Shown here piece after piece: positions 59,392 to 64,000 of a DNA stretch of 64,000 bases. Position numbers and translations under genes: made by a program. A model generated the notes under the pieces. It had not been told where the DNA came from, did not search any database, and saw only the letters and a program-made list of their open reading frames with translations. Each line of letters opens with the position of its first letter. The stretch's first letter is position 1. Source of the DNA: Sipunculus nudus (lineage: Eukaryota; Annelida; Sipuncula; Golfingiida; Sipunculidae); the NCBI GenBank assembly GCA_026874595.1, contig CM049310.1, forward strand, positions 84,853,056 through 84,917,055, written 5' to 3'.

Positions 59392-60158
59392 ATTTCATAA
59401 GCACCGGATTATGATTAGAGGCATTCGATGGGTCATCTATAACTCCCACATGAAAGAGTGATTTATAAATATCACCTGAGCAGTGAAGTGATCAAGTGTG
59501 GAAGTACCCTCTCCCTCACAGTTCCTGTAAGTCTGATCAGGCAGAGCCTGCGGGCTATTCCAAGCAAAATATAGATTGTTATTAGAACAGAATTGTTTTA
59601 AGTACCTTTTATGACTATTCTGCCTGTATAAGTCAACATTACAGTCCCCAGCAATAAAAATGGGATTTGCATAGTAAATTTTGAGTTCTTGCTGAAGCTT
59701 ATTTAAGGTGTCGAGAAATTCCTCATTAACATCAGTTTTGGAACGATTATCACACGGTAAGTATATACAAATAACACTAGAATCATCTGACAGTCTCAGG
59801 GATACTGCGCATAAGCGATTTGATCCAGGTTTAGTGGCTGGACAGAGGCAGAGAGTGATTGGTGCCATAGTAATGCCACTCCTCCATGTGGCCGACCATA
59901 GAGTATATCTCTAGAGCTATGAATACCTGTTTGAGCTGTTAACATATACTTATCATGAATAGAAGCTTGAAATGATTCTCGTTCCTTAACCAACCATGTC
60001 TCCTGTAAAAATATTAAATCTGCACGATGTGCATCGATAAGTGTTTTGAAACAATACCTTTTCATATCATTTACTATACCAGTTAGGTTATATGATATAA
60101 TTTTCAAGTTTTTCAAATTGTTATTTGGCATAGCAATAAAATTAATGGTTGTTTTCAT
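59392..60158 (-). pseudogene. LINE AP-endonuclease domain, frameshifted
   Basis: Motifs of the APE-type endonuclease appear in order: KIISYNLTG (motif with Asn), FLQETW (catalytic Glu), GGVALLW, CIYLPC, AGDCNVDL (Asp and Asn), STLDHF and, after a frame change, NASNHNPVLM. The last would normally be SDHxP, so the catalytic Asp is Asn here. One frameshift lies near 59.81 kb and another near 59.44 kb. The domain nicks target DNA to prime reverse transcription; this copy is dead. Confidence 0.8.
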
Positions 60159-60232
60159 TTGTAGATTTCTTATCCGGGTACTTTCTCTTTATTAAGAATT
60201 TTCTACACCCAATACCAATCGGCCAAAATGCA

Positions 60233-61378
60233 TCATCCTTTATCTATATCATTAACATTTATCTTAATCTGAAACGATTTCATTAATGAATCTTCATGTG
60301 ATACTTTCTCAATACCCATCACATTTACTCCTTCGTTAAGAATATAATCCTTCAATTTACTATCATCTACGTCATTACTGACTCTGTTTACAAAGAGGTT
60401 GACAGTTCTTGGACTACCTTTTATCGTGTCGTGATCCGTCTTACCTATAACCGTCGGCTTGCTTCGTCTTATCTGTCGTCGTTTCTCATGTTTCTGAAAC
60501 TGGAAACCGTCGTTTTCAGTGTGGTGTGCACCTAGTTCAGTTTCAGTTAGAGAGCTTGCTTTATTTTCCGTAGAGATTTTATTTTTATTTATACGCCTGT
60601 GGCCAGGGCCTTCTTTAATCACGTCACTGAGTAGCCTGGGTGAGGGTTCTTTGCTAGTATCATGAAGGGACTGGCTTGGGCCTACACCTTTCTTCTCGCA
60701 ACTAGCGTCCCTGTAACTTCAACTTTGATTAGTTCCTGATGCACATTCGCGGTAGGGGCTGCAACTGAATCAGAAGTTTGCTCTGATCCATCATAACAAC
60801 TTAAGTCTCTGGTCTAATTCGTTTATCATATCCGGGACTGCTAAATGTGCCATCTGTTCGGATGCAAACATTAGGAATCGTTCAAGGTCACATGCATCAA
60901 AACTCGGTAGACTGACATTTTTGTTGTCCAGTTTTTGAAAAGCAGATACAATATCTACTGCATCAGCTTCTCTCGCTGTTCTTGAACTTGATGTCACCCT
61001 ACTTTGTTGCTCACCAAGTATTTCCGTGCTACCGACTGTCCATTGCAGGGTTTGCGCCGTACAGATTTCATTTCACTCGTAAAACAGCACGTAAATTATT
61101 CGCTGAAGACCTATGTATGTAATATTGGACGATTGACGGCAGACAGTTATTGACACAATCATATAATCCCCTTGTTTATCTACATTAGATGTGTTTCCTT
61201 CGCTTCTAGATTTCCTACCAGCGTTTGTAGGTTCCTCCGCATGACTCTTGTTTACTTTTCCTCAGTTTGCAGGAGGCCAACTTTTTATATACCCTTGGCC
61301 ATTTTTTCAATGGCACAGTCTAGGCAATACAGGTCTACACATTTCTTTTGCTGTTTGCACTTCGAGCATAAGCGATCC
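60233..61378 (-). pseudogene. LINE ORF1 (nucleic-acid-binding protein), broken
   Basis: It starts at an ATG at about 61378 with a small cysteine cluster (LCSKCKQQKKC and YCLDC), a possible zinc-binding fold. It continues with a helical segment (SLPSFDACDLERFLMFASEQ) at 60.8-60.95 kb and ends with a folded segment (NLFVNRVSNDVDDSKLKDYI) at 60.25-60.42 kb, resembling the C-terminal RNA-binding module of many LINE ORF1 proteins. Stops at about 61.28 kb and elsewhere disable it. Confidence 0.6.
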
Positions 61379-62509
61379 ATCAGCCTATATATATATTTAT
61401 AAATGTATTTTTATCAAATATTCTCTATTAATATCGTAATCGAATACAAACTTCATATAAAGCGAGTTGTCGCTGGGCTATAATACAAGGAATTCACGGT
61501 GGTTGCTATAGCAATAGGCCCCGATTAAAAGCTCGAAATTTGAACAGTTCTCTAACCAACCTTGATCTGTTTGATAGTCCTTTTTCGCGCACCATCTATT
61601 GTGTGAAAATTTCCCTTTGAAAACATAATTTTGGCTCGTTTCATGCGTACTCATGAAATCACGTCTGTTCGCATAAATCGATGACATTTACAATTAGGGA
61701 CTCCACAATGGGACTAGCAGTTCATATTAGAAATGTTTACAAGGGCGCATACGAGTGGCTCCACAAGTGCCTCACTAAGGACGTTACTAAGTCCATAGTA
61801 TAGTCCATGAAGATATCACATATTTTTGAACGCGACAGTCTTCCGTGAGATCTTTCACGGAATCTCTTTGGAAGCCTTCTTGTGATAATCGCAAATTACA
61901 CCAGAACTCCAAGCTCATCTGGCTCCCGGTGTCACATAAAATACATTTTTTCTCTGCTGGTATGAAGCGTAAATGATAATGCACCTACAAACCTGTATTA
62001 ACTCCTTACAAGGACCCACCATTCGGGGTGGGGGGAGGTTAATCTAGTAGTTATACCACCGTATCATTTATAGACCTAGGACGATCGCTCAGCCACTTAG
62101 ACCAGTCTAACATTTGAACGTATAAAAGATGTACCTAATCAGTAATGCTTTGAGCTTTTTAATTACATCAAATATCTAGCGGATATAAATCCAACCGGTG
62201 TTTACTGATTCACACTACATGTCTTGTAAACCTACCTATCTATTACTTAAGATCAATCAGCCTCAGTTTAATCGGTTCGGACAAAGTGACCTAACATGAG
62301 TTTAAGTTTAGTTATCTAATTTCCATTGAATTAGCGCTTGTCAGCAGATCGTAGGATGAGCGCTTCATAAATCTGCCCGGCATTTCTTCTGTCCGCTTAA
62401 AATGTTTTTTTTTCTGTTTTAAATGAAAATTTTATTATCATTATATGATTACAGTATCAGTAATAAAAAAATTCACATATACGAACGAGGAGGATACGAT
62501 TGTTTTTGA

Positions 62510-62800
62510 ATTTGTTTCAGTGATGACCACTGAGAGAGCCCTAACCTTTTCACGCCCTGCTCTAATTTAAATCTGTTATAAATCCCAATTTCAGGCTGAG
62601 CTATCAGAACAACGTGGCCTCTTCCTAATGACTCGGATGCTGCTAAGAGCCAGACGGACAAAAATAGTTTTGCCTGTGCTGGAGTAGCAATGTGACACTA
62701 TTACTGTATAGTACAATATTCCACAGAAAGTGTCTCTATGGGTTACATTTAGGCAATACAGTTGTGATCTTCGATCTCAGTTGTGTGACAATAGTAAGAA
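62510..62800 (-). pseudogene. Decayed Ig exon, right-hand duplicate unit
   Basis: It is a paralogue of 46160-46450 (LGRGHVVLIAQPEIGIYNRFKLE). The YRC motif reads NRF, and the exon lacks a donor. The flanking sequence matches 45.36-46.46 kb on both sides. Confidence 0.58.
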
Positions 62801-62969
62801 TGATATATAACACGCCGCCTGAAACAACTCGGTATGTACTTGTATCAAATTATAATTCATGACTGGTTCTAGTTTCAAGATTAATAAAACCCTTACCCTA
62901 CAACTATAACAAACCTAACTATAAATAACGAAATGGCTCGACTGTAATAAATTTGCCTTGGATATTTGA

Positions 62970-64000
62970 AACTATTTGAAAACTGATTTTTCAATACCTT
63001 GAAACTGGATTTTAATTAGAATGTCTTGATCATTGTAAATATATTGTTTTGTTGAATGTAAAAGATATTTGACAGAGCAGTAGCTGCAGATACAAGGAGC
63101 TGAATCATGGTGGCCCACTCGGTGATAAAACATAGATAATACGTATGTATAAATTAATCTAAACTGTTAGAACATCCTCATTAACGGGTAGTTGATAAAG
63201 ACACGTATGAGGAGAGGTATGCCGACTAATTAGGAAAATAAGGAAATACTGAACAAACTGTAGGACTAGGAAAATATGTATCATCCCGGTATTAGCGTCG
63301 GTCTTTCTAGGTTAAAGTTTCTGGGAAATAACAAGTGTCATAAGTGTAGATGATACTTATAAGATATTGTTAGAAAACGTTGGTAATATTCCACAGAGCG
63401 GACTTTGAAAAGAAAAATATTTCTATTACATTTTACTGATTTTATAATAATATATCAGGATAATATGTTTTAGTTCCAACCGGTTTCATTTACAAAGACT
63501 TTAATTGTTAAGGTGCCCCGTTGTTTTTGTCTTACTAATCTTAAACAATAAGTAAAACCACTGAGTGAAATTATAGATTAATATATCTCACTCTGTTCGG
63601 AGTATTCATAATAGTAATAATAATAATAATAATAATAATTTATTTTATAATGCGTAAAATATGCCAGAAATGGTACCTATTTAATGCAGTACTTAAGTAA
63701 AAGGTGACCAATATAGTTACATTAATTAAACTAGCAATGAAACCGCTAATTGAAGACCAATACCTCTGCAACGTATCTGAATAAATGCTACTAACCTATT
63801 GAGCTGACACAAAGCAGCTTTTGATAAAATGTATCGATAAACCATGATAAGTCTGGTGAACGTTTATTTTCTGAGTTGTCATTCGCTCTCAAACATATAC
63901 TGGTTTCATTTTAGAATAATAGTTAAGACTTAGGAGCTTTATGCTTGAGATAAAAATGACAAAACATGTCAATCATTATTTTATAATGTAAATGTAAACA
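62970..64000. repeat. Triplicated block, copy 3 (partial, runs off the window)
   Basis: It matches 46.46-47.6 kb and 50.97-52.2 kb, including the short AAT run at 63.61-63.64 kb. No gene seen. Confidence 0.75.

Larger units (their letters stand above)
57288..61696 (-). mobile_element. LINE (non-LTR retrotransposon), degenerate, inserted in the right duplicate unit
   Basis: On the minus strand the order is ORF1 (60233-61378), endonuclease (59392-60158) and reverse transcriptase (57413-58778). The 3' end is an AATAAAG-like signal and a TA microsatellite (57288-57304). The flanks match 45.33-45.37 kb, where the LINE is absent. The 5-bp word GGGAC occurs at both edges (57283-57287 and 61697-61701) and may be the target duplication. 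All reading frames contain stops or shifts, and the central part of the reverse transcriptase is missing. I cannot assign the clade. Confidence 0.8.

Overview
This is AT-rich animal DNA. It has no bacterial gene packing, its genes are short exons with GT/AG borders, and it carries many microsatellites and eroded transposons. A marine mollusc, probably a bivalve, fits best. The hints are the style of the LINE (an endonuclease plus a reverse transcriptase with a GYADD box), tRNA-headed SINEs, Tigger remnants and a dispersed repeat ending in runs of GGAC/GTCC. I cannot name the species.

The main content is a cluster of immunoglobulin-superfamily membrane receptors, all on the minus strand. Family 1 has one V-like Ig domain. 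Its architecture can be reconstructed from splice sites: a tiny start exon, an Ig exon, a stalk plus membrane exon, a 69-nt tail exon and a terminal tail exon. Every junction is phase 1. One copy (44388-49672) is fully open and predicts a 234-residue type I receptor. The others are damaged in different exons: unit A (5080-7735), unit B (about 9636-11632), unit C (16418-20435), a lone Ig exon (21205-21513), and remnants at 46.16-46.45 kb, 56.98-57.12 kb and 62.51-62.80 kb. A start exon at 294-333 belongs to a copy whose Ig exon lies just left of the window. Family 2 is a single gene (29435-32062) with two Ig domains, a stalk and a membrane segment. Both of its domains lack the usual B-strand cysteine and carry a Cys-Cys pair in strand F.

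Layout: 0-24 kb holds tandem duplicates of family 1 units (roughly 4.06-9.0 kb against 14.06-21.2 kb, and 0-2.0 kb against 21.5-23.6 kb), with a Tigger element inside an intron of unit C. 24.4-29.4 kb is repeats and non-coding DNA. 29.4-34.4 kb is the two-Ig gene with a possible upstream 5' exon and a Tigger transposase relic. 36.0-38.4 kb is a degenerate tandem repeat carrying nuclear-receptor-like palindromes, followed by a hAT-like end. 40.9-64 kb is a second, larger tandem duplication of about 12-13 kb. Its left unit holds the intact receptor. Its right unit lost the tail exons and then received a 4.4-kb LINE.

The receptors probably act at the cell surface in recognition or immunity. That is inferred from domain type, tandem copying and rapid decay of copies; no ligand or signalling motif can be read from the sequence. 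No rRNA genes, standard tRNA genes or CRISPR arrays were seen.
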